Assembly: GCA_947440715.1 (NCBI GenBank)
Contig: CANETI010000091.1
Coordinates: 1-8,657 of the forward strand
DNA: 8,657 bases
DNA from: Planctomycetota bacterium
GTDB taxonomy: Bacteria; Planctomycetota; UBA11346
Direction: 5' to 3'
Below, piece after piece: positions 1 to 5,959 of this stretch (positions within the stretch are counted from its first letter, which is position 1; each line of letters begins with the position of its first letter). Below the pieces are notes generated by a model. That model did not search any database and was not told the origin of the DNA. It worked only from the letters and a program-made list of their open reading frames with translations. The translations under genes and the position numbers were made by a program.

Positions 1-77
1 AAATAATGCAGGATATTCGCTGCCTCATACGCTGAATAACCGCGAATTGGTAAACGAGGAAAAAATAAGATAGACAT
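1..77 (-). CDS. start of a possible helix-turn-helix protein, cut by the left edge
   Basis: An ATG at 75-77 (minus) opens a frame that stays open to the window edge, giving 25 codons. A perfect GGAGG lies six bases upstream, the best ribosome binding site in the window, which makes a real start likely. The visible protein begins MSILFFPRLPIRGYSAYEAA and continues NILHY. The pattern 'Y-S-x-x-E-A-A-x-x-L' resembles the first helix of a small helix-turn-helix, as found at the N-terminus of DUF433-type antitoxins and excisionase-like proteins. That reading is inference from about ten residues. It lies 67 bases downstream of the truncated MerR-type frame on the same strand and could share a transcript with it. 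No function can be assigned from this fragment. Confidence 0.5.
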   Translation of the reverse strand, partial: MSILFFPRLPIRGYSAYEAANILHY

Positions 78-83
78 CAACGA

Positions 84-88
84 CCTCC
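84..88 (-). promoter_or_regulatory. Shine-Dalgarno site GGAGG
   Basis: Minus-strand GGAGG sits six bases before the ATG at 75-77. It is the main support for the left-edge gene being translated. Confidence 0.6.
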
Positions 89-144
89 AGGTGTGCGAGG
101 ATACGGAGATGAATTTTAAATGGCTAGTGGGCGTGGTTTGACGC

Positions 145-288
145 TTACCGAGAATCAAATAAGCGGTAAGTGTTCTTCCCGCGCTTAGGCTTGGGCCATT
201 TATACCGCAGCTCCCAAATGCGCAGTACTGATGGAGTGAGTCCCGTTTGTTCGGCAACTTCATTGATATTAAGAAGGGACTCATCCAC
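145..288 (-). pseudogene. truncated MerR-family helix-turn-helix domain
   Basis: Reading minus from a GTG at 286-288 to TAA at 145-147 gives 47 residues. The segment 'LNINEVAEQTGLTPSVLRIW' followed by 'ELRYKWPKPKRGKNTYRLF' is a clear MerR-type DNA-binding domain: helix 1-turn-helix 2, the W-E-x-R-Y core, then the wing with its terminal Y-R-L-F. In CarH, MlrA and similar regulators a further helix and an effector or dimerisation domain follow. Here translation stops three residues after the wing (D-S-R-stop), and I found no continuation in the other minus-strand frames. No Shine-Dalgarno precedes the GTG, and an in-frame TGA lies 39 bases upstream of the GTG (325-327). It is most likely a decayed or truncated regulator. 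A very small intact DNA-binding protein is the alternative. Confidence 0.6.
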
Positions 289-622
289 GTGGCTATTGGA
301 ACCAACGATGTTTGTGATGTAAAATCAGGGCCTCATTAGGCGATTATGGTGATTCCAAGAATCAGACCTGACGAGTGCTTATACGCATCACACGATGACA
401 AACATGCAGAAGGCACATCTACCGACCGTTGCGATATGCCAGCGTGAGTTGGTTCGGGACATAAAAACAAACCGAAAAGCTCTGTGCATATTCCCATGGG
501 GAATTAACAACCGTATTGTATAAGGTTAATTTTTAAGTCGGCGGGATATAAGCGGGATAGCGATTCGTTCAAATAAATCCGCCAAAGTAATAAGCTATAA
601 GTCTTTGTTATGGCTAGAAATA
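289..622. other. gene-poor intergenic stretch downstream of the tRNA
   Basis: I see no convincing gene on either strand in these 334 bases. A 24-codon minus frame at 388-462 has no ribosome binding site and no family resemblance. A short perfect palindrome occurs at 350-364 (TGATTC, loop CAA, GAATCA), just upstream of the truncated MerR frame. The octamer GCGGGATA occurs twice at about 541-557. No copy of the tRNA 3' end, which would mark an integration attachment site, is present. Confidence 0.5.
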
Positions 623-699
623 TGGCGCGCCGGAGAGGATTCGAACCTCCAACCCTCAGATTCGAAGTCTGATGCTCTATCCAGTTGAGCTACCAGCGC
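623..699 (-). tRNA. tRNA-Arg (anticodon UCG)
   Basis: The minus strand folds as a complete 77-nt cloverleaf. The acceptor stem is GCGCTGG with CCGGCGC (one G-U pair), the D stem is GCTC/GAGC, and the anticodon stem is TCAGA/TCTGA with loop CTTCGAA. A five-base variable loop follows, then the T stem GGAGG/CCTCT around TTCGAAT. The discriminator is G and the CCA tail is encoded. Loop positions 34-36 read TCG (plus-strand 663-665), which decodes the arginine codon CGA. No intrinsic terminator is obvious after the 3' end. Confidence 0.96.
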
Positions 700-717
700 A
701 TGACCAAAGACGTTCGC

Positions 718-745
718 AGTACATAGCCCTCTTCGGTTATGGCAA
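718..745 (-). promoter_or_regulatory. possible promoter of the tRNA gene
   Basis: Minus-strand TTGCCA (740-745) and TGTACT (718-723) are separated by 16 bases. They lie between the upstream gene's terminator and the tRNA, so the tRNA would need its own promoter about here. The -10 match is poor. Confidence 0.25.
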
Positions 746-760
746 GTAGGCGTTGGCCAA

Positions 761-797
761 TAAAAACGCCCAAGAACCATCGGTGTTCCAGGGCGTT
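761..797 (-). terminator. intrinsic terminator of the TlpA-like gene
   Basis: On the minus strand AACGCCC pairs with GGGCGTT, and an inner GAAC/GTTC pair extends the stem. A run of five T (plus A762-A766) overlaps the end of the outer stem. It begins about 34 bases after the stop codon at 832 and separates that gene from the tRNA. Confidence 0.85.
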
Positions 798-831
798 CGT
801 TACCAGCAATGCTGGGCAAAATGATGCGGAT

Positions 832-1824
832 TTATTTCAGCAAGGCTTTGGCTTGATCAGCGTAGTAGCCGGCTTCATATTTTTTCAGGAAGCCTTCGAC
901 CATTTTCGCAAAGCGTGGGTCCTTGCGCGCTTCAGACGGTATGGCGTCTAGCTTTTGATATTCTTTTCCTGCCGCATACCCAGGATCTTTCTTCAACGTG
1001 GTGGCGGTCGTGGTGAATTCCTTCGCATCATCATGACCTACATAACTCGCGGCCACGGCGGTGGCTAATTCCGCCGCGCCGTACACGTCGCCGGTGGTTT
1101 TTAGGGTTTCAATCTCAGCGTTTACTTTGATTTTCCAGGCGCTGATTTGTTGCAAGGTTGCTTGCGCTGACGAAGCCGTCGTTGCGTCTTTATCAGTCGA
1201 CATTTTTTCCAGCATTTTAACCCCTGCGCCGACTTTGCCGCTTTGCGCTATGACGGATTCAATATTTGCCACTTTTTCAACGGACGCCGCCTTATCAAAA
1301 CTTGGGGTCGGCGAGGTCGATACACGCGCACGTTTTAATGGCTCCGTTATTGCTGTTTCAGGCATTTCTCCAGGGTGACCGGTCCACGACACTTTTCCTT
1401 CTGGATCAATAATATAAACGGTTGGATATCCGCGCACACCATACGCATCACCAATGTTTGGACCGACACTGATAATGTACGGAATTTTTTTCTGTTTGAT
1501 GAAATTTTCCAGGTCTTGGCTTGATCCATCGGTATGTCCAATAATGACTAATCCTTTATCGTGATATTTTTCGTGTAATTCAATCAAGTGTGGAATACTT
1601 GCGACACAAGGACCGCACCACGTGGCCCAGAAATCTAACAATACCACCTTACCCTTAAGGCTGGACATCGTCACTTTACCACCTTTTGGGGTATTAAAGA
1701 ACGTCGTGCCGCCAAATTCAGGAGCCGGTGATCCAATCGCTGGTTCGGATGCCGCATACGCAGTACCAAATCCCATAACTCCCATAACTAAGGCAGTGAG
1801 CGCAATGAGAAAACGTCGCGTCAT
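832..1824 (-). CDS. exported TlpA-like thioredoxin-fold oxidoreductase with a helical C-terminal extension
   Basis: 330 residues. A Sec signal peptide covers residues 1-24 (MTRR, hydrophobic core, then A-Y-A cleavage). A thioredoxin-like domain of the TlpA/AhpC-TSA type spans about residues 30-165, with the redox motif W69-C70-G-P-C73 in the 'DFWATWCGPC' context and the cis-proline at G132-Y-P134. Such proteins exchange thiols and disulfides outside the membrane, for example in cytochrome c maturation or protein reduction. The partner here is unknown. Plain TlpA and ResA proteins are about 140-190 residues long. This one adds about 160 residues rich in Ala, Lys and Thr, predicted helical and ending Y-Y-A-D-Q-A-K-A-L-L-K, reminiscent of a TPR-like tail. 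GGAGA four bases before the ATG supports the start. It has its own terminator, and no redox or cytochrome genes adjoin it. Confidence 0.9.
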   Translation of the reverse strand: MTRRFLIALTALVMGVMGFGTAYAASEPAIGSPAPEFGGTTFFNTPKGGKVTMSSLKGKVVLLDFWATWCGPCVASIPHLIELHEKYHDKGLVIIGHTDGSSQDLENFIKQKKIPYIISVGPNIGDAYGVRGYPTVYIIDPEGKVSWTGHPGEMPETAITEPLKRARVSTSPTPSFDKAASVEKVANIESVIAQSGKVGAGVKMLEKMSTDKDATTASSAQATLQQISAWKIKVNAEIETLKTTGDVYGAAELATAVAASYVGHDDAKEFTTTATTLKKDPGYAAGKEYQKLDAIPSEARKDPRFAKMVEGFLKKYEAGYYADQAKALLK

Positions 1825-1864
1825 ATATTCTCCGGTAGGTGACGTGGATACTAACAGTCCTTCG

Positions 1865-1894
1865 AATATGTCTACTATTTGATTTCCGTCTCAA
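1865..1894 (-). promoter_or_regulatory. possible promoter of the TlpA-like gene
   Basis: Minus-strand TTGAGA (1889-1894) and CATATT (1865-1870) are 18 bases apart, in AT-rich DNA about 40 bases upstream of the start codon. This is a consensus match by eye only. Confidence 0.28.
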
Positions 1895-1971
1895 TTTTTT
1901 GATTTATTTGCAGGCTTTACGGCTACAGAAATTCGCCGGTAAATGCGGCCTATCTTTCGCGCGCTCAATTA

Positions 1972-1980
1972 GTTAGGTGA
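1972..1980 (+). repeat. GTTAGGTGA motif, matching the downstream hairpin
   Basis: This nonamer is the exact inverted complement of TCACCTAAC at 2084-2092, and GTTAGTGA at 2062-2069 is a one-base-shorter copy. The 283-base gap between the hydrolase and TlpA genes therefore holds three related copies. Nothing else coding is visible there. Confidence 0.45.
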
Positions 1981-2059
1981 TCATGTTCCGCTTCGTCAGT
2001 GATACACAAAAGTGTCTTATTCGTCCGAAATTCGTGGATCAATTGATGGGGCACGCAGC

Positions 2060-2094
2060 TTGTTAGTGACATTCAAACGGAGGTCACCTAACAA
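2060..2094. other. strong hairpin just after the hydrolase gene
   Basis: TTGTTAG-TGAC pairs with GTCA-C-CTAACAA: 11 base pairs with a single bulged C and a 12-base loop. It begins 13 bases beyond the hydrolase stop codon, where a terminator would be expected, but no T run follows on either strand. It could be a Rho-dependent end, an mRNA-stabilising structure or a protein-binding palindrome. Confidence 0.5.
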
Positions 2095-2107
2095 CCTCAC
2101 CAGTATC

Positions 2108-3007
2108 TCAGGGCTTCGCTAATCGGCTCATGGTGTGTTCCATAATAAATTTCACCACCGGCGTCGGATCATCAAGGCCATGTGGATGATGGCCAATGCC
2201 TGGTTTATGAATGACTTCAACGATGCCGCCTAATGCTTTATAGCGGGCTTCAATAATCGCGGTGTTCTCTGACACCGGCACCACATCATCCGCGTCACCA
2301 ACGGTATGAATAATGGCAATGCGGGCCTCAGCCAGCGTCGACAAAACATCAATTGGATTTCCTAAATAGTCCAACGCTGCGGCATCGTCGGGAAACTCGT
2401 ATAATTTTTTTAGTGATTCCCAGTCTTTCGGACTGCCTTTACCAACGCCTTTACCACCTGGCCAACTTTTAAAATCGCACACCGGCGCGTCGCCATAAAT
2501 AACAGCAACGTGTTGCGGATATTCCGAAGCAAAACGATAGGAATATAAACCGCCACGACTGATACCAATTAACGCCGTGCGCGAAGCCAAGCCTTTACTG
2601 GTAAGAAATTCATGAAACGCCGCAAAATGTTTCACCGCAGACGGACAGCCAAAGGTATTGCCGACCACGATATGAACGTGATAAAATCCAGCGTCTAATA
2701 ATTGGATGGCGGCACAGCGCTCGGTAAAGGCATCAGGAAATTCCATGCACCACGACCACGGACGACCGGGCAAAGCGGCTTTGGGCTCGACCACCCAGGC
2801 CTTACAACCATCGACGGTCATGGTGTGGCGCGTATATCCGTGCCACACATCTGTTTTCGCGTCAGTAAAGGTAATTGCCGGAGGCGCTTCAGCCTGGGCG
2901 GTGGTGAAAAAAAGAAAAATCAACGCTAACGCACAACACCAAGTCTGGCTCAAACAAAAAAGAGAGGTAAATCGGCCGTGAAAATGGGTCATAGAATAAT
3001 CTTTCAT
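2108..3007 (-). CDS. exported alpha/beta hydrolase (esterase/peptidase-like)
   Basis: 299 residues. Basic and polar residues are followed by a hydrophobic stretch (about residues 24-37) and T-T-A-Q-A-E-A, a likely Sec signal peptide. The mature part has the alpha/beta hydrolase landmarks in order: nucleophile elbow G148-I-S150-R-G-G, acid motif V-G-D-A-D240-D-V-V-P and a late histidine in G-I-G-H-H-P-H (H273 or H274). 'WSWCMEFPDAF' near residue 84 is probably the oxyanion-side loop. Several similar exported hydrolases act on polysaccharide esters or peptides, but the substrate cannot be read from sequence. Two starts are possible: the ATG at 3005-3007, or the one at 2990-2992, which still leaves a complete signal peptide. 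The putative promoter would leave only about five untranslated bases before the first. The gene appears monocistronic. Confidence 0.85.
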   Translation of the reverse strand: MKDYSMTHFHGRFTSLFCLSQTWCCALALIFLFFTTAQAEAPPAITFTDAKTDVWHGYTRHTMTVDGCKAWVVEPKAALPGRPWSWCMEFPDAFTERCAAIQLLDAGFYHVHIVVGNTFGCPSAVKHFAAFHEFLTSKGLASRTALIGISRGGLYSYRFASEYPQHVAVIYGDAPVCDFKSWPGGKGVGKGSPKDWESLKKLYEFPDDAAALDYLGNPIDVLSTLAEARIAIIHTVGDADDVVPVSENTAIIEARYKALGGIVEVIHKPGIGHHPHGLDDPTPVVKFIMEHTMSRLAKP

Positions 3008-3019
3008 TTAAGTTCTGGA

Positions 3020-3048
3020 ATAATACCCCAGACAGCGCTCATTGTTGA
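3020..3048 (-). promoter_or_regulatory. likely promoter of the alpha/beta hydrolase gene
   Basis: Minus-strand TCAACA (3043-3048, 4 of 6 to the -35 consensus) and TATTAT (3020-3025, 5 of 6 to the -10) are 17 bases apart. Transcription would start near 3012-3013. Confidence 0.42.
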
Positions 3049-3088
3049 GCATCAGCACATTGATCAAACAACAAGGCGCTGTTTGTTT

Positions 3089-3206
3089 CGAGGGCTTTGC
3101 CCTCGCGCTCCCACGGACTTTGTCGTGGTTTAATTTGCACCGCTGCGCGGCACAAATTATGGGCGGATCGGCTGCGCCGATTATATCCGCCCACCACCAC
3201 TTGGCG
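3089..3206 (+). repeat. multi-hairpin repeat element, copy A
   Basis: Four consecutive hairpins. The first is CGAGGGC-TTT-GCCCTCG (3089-3105, perfect 7 bp). The second is CCAC-g-GAC-TTT-GTC-GTGG (3111-3128), followed by a T-rich run. The third is TAATTTG...CAAATTA with an inner CCGC/GCGG (3131-3159). The fourth is GGGCGG...CCGCCC with inner ATCGGC/GCCGAT (3161-3192). The element ends with CCACCACTTGGCG. Copy B, on the opposite strand at 3304-3424, shows the same blocks in the same order. No protein-coding frame here is credible. I cannot name a known repeat family. Confidence 0.75.
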
Positions 3207-3278
3207 TCCGAGCACCGTTGGCGCTTGTGGCAAACAGCGAACGGCTGTCGATGAGCTGCAAACGGCTTTCGGAAAACG

Positions 3279-3289
3279 CCCCCCCCCCC
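3279..3289 (+). repeat. run of 11 C in the spacer between repeat copies
   Basis: An uninterrupted C11 tract lies between copies A and B. The 97-base spacer (3207-3303) also holds a small ACAGC/GCTGT hairpin at 3234-3248 and two copies each of AACGGCT and TTGGCG. No gene is seen. Confidence 0.8.
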
Positions 3290-3316
3290 TGGAAAAACAC
3301 GCCCGCCGAGTGGCGG

Positions 3317-3360
3317 TCATCGGGCATAATGGGAGCGAAGCGACCGCCCGATGATTTTTT
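3317..3360 (+). terminator. terminator-shaped hairpin on the plus strand, within copy B
   Basis: TCATCGGGC (3317-3325) pairs perfectly with GCCCGATGA (3346-3354), followed directly by TTTTTT (3355-3360). The loop is 20 bases. No plus-strand gene lies upstream, so it would stop antisense or non-coding transcription, or it is simply part of the repeat fold. Confidence 0.45.
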
Positions 3361-3378
3361 GCGTAGCGTTAGCGAAGC

Positions 3379-3404
3379 AAAAAAAGTCACGACAAAGGGT
3401 CGCG
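3379..3404 (-). terminator. likely intrinsic terminator of the ABC transporter operon
   Basis: Minus-strand CGCGAC pairs with GTCGTG (6 bp, one G-U) around CCTTT. After two bases a run of seven T follows (plus A3379-A3385). It lies about 30 bases after the permease stop codon and is the second hairpin of repeat copy B. Confidence 0.6.
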
Positions 3405-3433
3405 GGGCATGGGGCAGAGCCCCAAAAAAAGAG

Positions 3434-4426
3434 CTACCGGCGGCGCACCAATAAACTATCAGCGGCGGCGCCCGTCAGAATGACCACGCCCATTACCGCA
3501 AACGTGAGTGAGGTATCCCACCCTAACAGATTTACAAAATTGGGAATTAATTGAATGAGCACCACGCCGAGGACGATGCCGACCATGGAACCTTGGCCAC
3601 CGCGCAGACTGCAACCTGCGACCACCGCAGCGGCGATGCCGTATAACTCATAAAAACTGCCGTGATTACTTGGCGTAATTCCACCGCTATCAAAGGCGAA
3701 TAAAATCGAAGACAATGCGGCCAGTACACCGCAAATCACGTACGCCATGGTGATGACTAAATGAGTACGAATTCCCGAATGACGCGCTGCCTCTTCGTTG
3801 TGACCAATGGCATACAGATGACGTCCATAGACGGTCGCGTGCAGCAAAATACCACCTAAGGTAGCGACCAGCATTAAAATCCAAAACGGTACCGGTACCC
3901 ATAATAAATGCCCGGTGAGAAATGCCTGCACTCCGGCAAAGCCTTCGCCATTACCGAAACCTTTACTGTTGTTGTCGGCAATAAATTGTGCCGTTCCGCG
4001 ATAAATAAGCAGCCCACACAACGTCACCACAAATGGCCAGAGCCGCAGACGGGTAATCAGCAAACCGTGTCCCAATCCGATGAAGGCACCGCCAGCCAAA
4101 ATAGCGGGCAGTGCAATCCACCACGGCACCTGCCAATCGACCAACATAAAACATTGTAAGATACCAAGCAAAGCGAACAGGGAGCCAACCGATAAATCAA
4201 TGCCGCCGGTGATAATAACAAAACCTAAACCAACGGCAAAGATACCACTCATGCCGATTCGACGGGCAAGATTTTGAATATTTTGACCAGATAAAAACTG
4301 TTGGTTCATCAAGGTTAAAACCAAACACACAACGATAATTAATAACAACACTGCTATTTCACGTCGCCATGGCGCTAGTCGCACGCCCCAGGTTGGACGT
4401 AAGGTCATCATTGGAATATCGCTCAT
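3434..4426 (-). CDS. Rbs-type ABC transporter permease
   Basis: 330 residues, very hydrophobic, with roughly eight to ten membrane segments starting near residue 24. It belongs to the branched-chain/sugar permease family of RbsC, XylH and AraH. Visible landmarks are 'TGGIDLSVGS' (73-82), the ATPase-contact loop 'AIGHNEEAARHSGI' (206-219) and 'ELYGIAAAVVAGCSLRGGQGS' (260-280, shown here only as a landmark span), which match the RbsC pattern. It ends with three arginines, as expected for a cytoplasmic C-terminus. The length is normal for the family, so it appears intact. Its ATG overlaps the ATPase stop codon as ATGA (4423-4426), a classic sign of translational coupling. With the two genes upstream it forms one importer in the cytoplasmic membrane. 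The substrate is probably a monosaccharide or polyol, which cannot be fixed from sequence. Confidence 0.93.
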   Translation of the reverse strand: MSDIPMMTLRPTWGVRLAPWRREIAVLLLIIVVCLVLTLMNQQFLSGQNIQNLARRIGMSGIFAVGLGFVIITGGIDLSVGSLFALLGILQCFMLVDWQVPWWIALPAILAGGAFIGLGHGLLITRLRLWPFVVTLCGLLIYRGTAQFIADNNSKGFGNGEGFAGVQAFLTGHLLWVPVPFWILMLVATLGGILLHATVYGRHLYAIGHNEEAARHSGIRTHLVITMAYVICGVLAALSSILFAFDSGGITPSNHGSFYELYGIAAAVVAGCSLRGGQGSMVGIVLGVVLIQLIPNFVNLLGWDTSLTFAVMGVVILTGAAADSLLVRRR

Positions 4427-5931
4427 GTTGCTAATCCTTCCGCGACTTGGCCAACCGCCAGACGCATCACCGCTTCTTCGTTAATATCAGTGCCTGATAA
4501 AATGCCGGCTAAAGCGCCTTCATGCATCACCGCGACGCGATCACTTTGGCCAATGACTTCTTCCATGTCGGAACTAATCATTAATACCGCCGTCCCATTT
4601 GCCGCGAGCGCACGCATGATGGTGTAAATTTCTTGTTTGGCACCAACGTCAACCCCGCGCGTCGGTTCATCTAAAATCATAACCTGTGGCTTAGTCGCCA
4701 ACCATTTTGCCAACACTATTTTCTGCTGATTTCCACCGCTTAAGCTTGATGCGGACAATTCTCCTGAGGCGGTGCGGATACCTAAGTCGTTTATCGCTTT
4801 CGTTGTCGCGGCGCGCTCACTCTGACGGCTAATTAATCCACCACGCACATGATGTGGCAATGTCGCCAACGTTGCGTTTTCGCGCACGCTCATGTCGAGT
4901 ACCAATCCGGCTAGCTTACGATCTTCAGGCACCAATGCGATTCCCGCACGAATGGCATCGGGCGGGGCGTTAATGCGCAAAGGTTTACCATCCAAGGTTA
5001 ACGTCCCTGCAAGTGCTCGATCGATGGCAAAAACAGCTCGCGCCAATTCGCTGCGTCCGGCACCAACTAAACCTGCCAGTCCTAAAATTTCGCCGCGCTT
5101 GATATCCAGATCAATGGCATGTTCCGGCCATGCACTGGTCCGCACACCGCGTAGCGACAAACCTCCGCGATTAGCAACAATGGTGGCACGAGCTGGCGCA
5201 GGCGGCAAATCGCGGCCCACCATTAAGCGGACTAAATTATGATGCGTCAATTCAGCGCCAACTAAATCACCTACATTTCGCCCATCGCGCAAGACGGTCG
5301 CACGCGAACAACACGCCATTAATTCTTTAAGGCGATGAGAAATATAAACCACGGCATGACCTTGCTGGGCGAGATCTGCAATGATGGCCAATAATCGTTC
5401 TGATTCACTTAACGTCAGCGACGAGGTTGGTTCATCCATAATGATTATGCGTGCATTCAATGAGAGCACTTTGGCAATTTCCACTAATTGACGCTGCGCT
5501 AACGATAATCGCACCAATGGCGTTGACGGGTCTAATTCTAAACCCACACGTTTTAAAATCGGCGCTGATTCGCGGCGCATTCGCGCACGATCCATTAAAC
5601 CAAAAGCCGTACGCGGTTCGCGGCCCAAAAAAACATTGCCCGCAATATCTAAATTTTCGAACACGCTGAGTTCTTGATGGACAAAACCAATACCTAAAGC
5701 CGTGGCATCAGCGACTGAGGTGATGGAGACTTGTTTACCTGCCAGAGTAATGGTGCCGGCATCAGCTTGATGAACCCCACCCAGAATTTTCATCATCGTC
5801 GATTTGCCAGCGCCATTTTCACCAATCAAACCAACAACTTCCCCAGCGGACAAAGAAAAATCGGTGCCATGCAGCGCAAATACTCCGCCAAAGCGCTTGG
5901 CAATACCCGACATTTCTAACAGTTTCGTCAT
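4423..5931 (-). CDS. Rbs-type ABC transporter ATPase with two nucleotide-binding domains
   Basis: 502 residues from the ATG at 5929-5931, matching the roughly 500 of RbsA, XylG and MglA. NBD1 has Walker A GENGAGKST (37-45), a signature region LSLAQRQLVEIAK (142-154), Walker B I-I-I-M-D-E-P-T ending at 169 and H-loop I-S-H-R (197-200). NBD2 has the degenerate Walker A GLVGAGRSE (287-295), signature LSGGNQQK (397-404), Walker B V-M-I-L-D-E-P-T (417-424) and S-S-D in place of the H-loop. These NBD2 departures are usual in this family. It energises uptake through the permease that follows. The frame stays open 35 codons further upstream, but that stretch overlaps the end of the binding-protein gene and has no family resemblance, so the start begins at 'MTKLLEMSGIAKRFGG'. 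No clear Shine-Dalgarno precedes it, so coupling to the upstream gene is likely. Confidence 0.95.
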   Translation of the reverse strand: MTKLLEMSGIAKRFGGVFALHGTDFSLSAGEVVGLIGENGAGKSTMMKILGGVHQADAGTITLAGKQVSITSVADATALGIGFVHQELSVFENLDIAGNVFLGREPRTAFGLMDRARMRRESAPILKRVGLELDPSTPLVRLSLAQRQLVEIAKVLSLNARIIIMDEPTSSLTLSESERLLAIIADLAQQGHAVVYISHRLKELMACCSRATVLRDGRNVGDLVGAELTHHNLVRLMVGRDLPPAPARATIVANRGGLSLRGVRTSAWPEHAIDLDIKRGEILGLAGLVGAGRSELARAVFAIDRALAGTLTLDGKPLRINAPPDAIRAGIALVPEDRKLAGLVLDMSVRENATLATLPHHVRGGLISRQSERAATTKAINDLGIRTASGELSASSLSGGNQQKIVLAKWLATKPQVMILDEPTRGVDVGAKQEIYTIMRALAANGTAVLMISSDMEEVIGQSDRVAVMHEGALAGILSGTDINEEAVMRLAVGQVAEGLAT

Positions 5932-5959
5932 GGTACGATTACCGAACGATCCACCACCA

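Larger units (their letters stand above)
3304..3424 (-). repeat. multi-hairpin repeat element, copy B, inverted relative to A
   Basis: Read on the minus strand, it starts nine bases after the permease stop codon. It holds TGGGGC-TCT-GCCCCA (3410-3424) and CGCGAC-CCTTT-GTCGTG (3388-3404) followed by seven T. Next come TTTTTTGC...GCAAAAAA (3355-3385) and TCATCGGGC...GCCCGATGA (3317-3354). It ends with CCGCCACTCGGCG, itself a GGCGG/CCGCC hairpin on the plus strand. From the shared GGGCGG to the end it aligns with copy A without gaps, 30 of 46 positions identical by hand count. CTTTGTCGTG is identical in both copies. Confidence 0.75.

Noticed and set aside
388..462. 24-codon minus-strand frame starting MSRTNSRWH
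   Set aside because: No ribosome binding site, no recognisable domain, very short.
1972..2092. Integron attC-like site, because GTTAGGT fits GTTRRRY and ACCTAAC fits RYYYAAC
   Set aside because: In an attC site RYYYAAC comes first and GTTRRRY last. Here the order is reversed on both strands, and there is no integrase or cassette array.
3039..3554. Several overlapping open frames of 67-93 codons on both strands across the repeat region
   Set aside because: They run through the hairpin arms and the C11 tract, have low-complexity basic composition and no domain resemblance, and several overlap each other. Paired hairpins naturally keep frames open on both strands.
4892..5242. 116-codon plus-strand frame inside the ATPase gene
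   Set aside because: It is antisense to well-conserved ATPase motifs and Ser/Pro/Ala/Arg-rich, as expected for the reverse reading of coding DNA.
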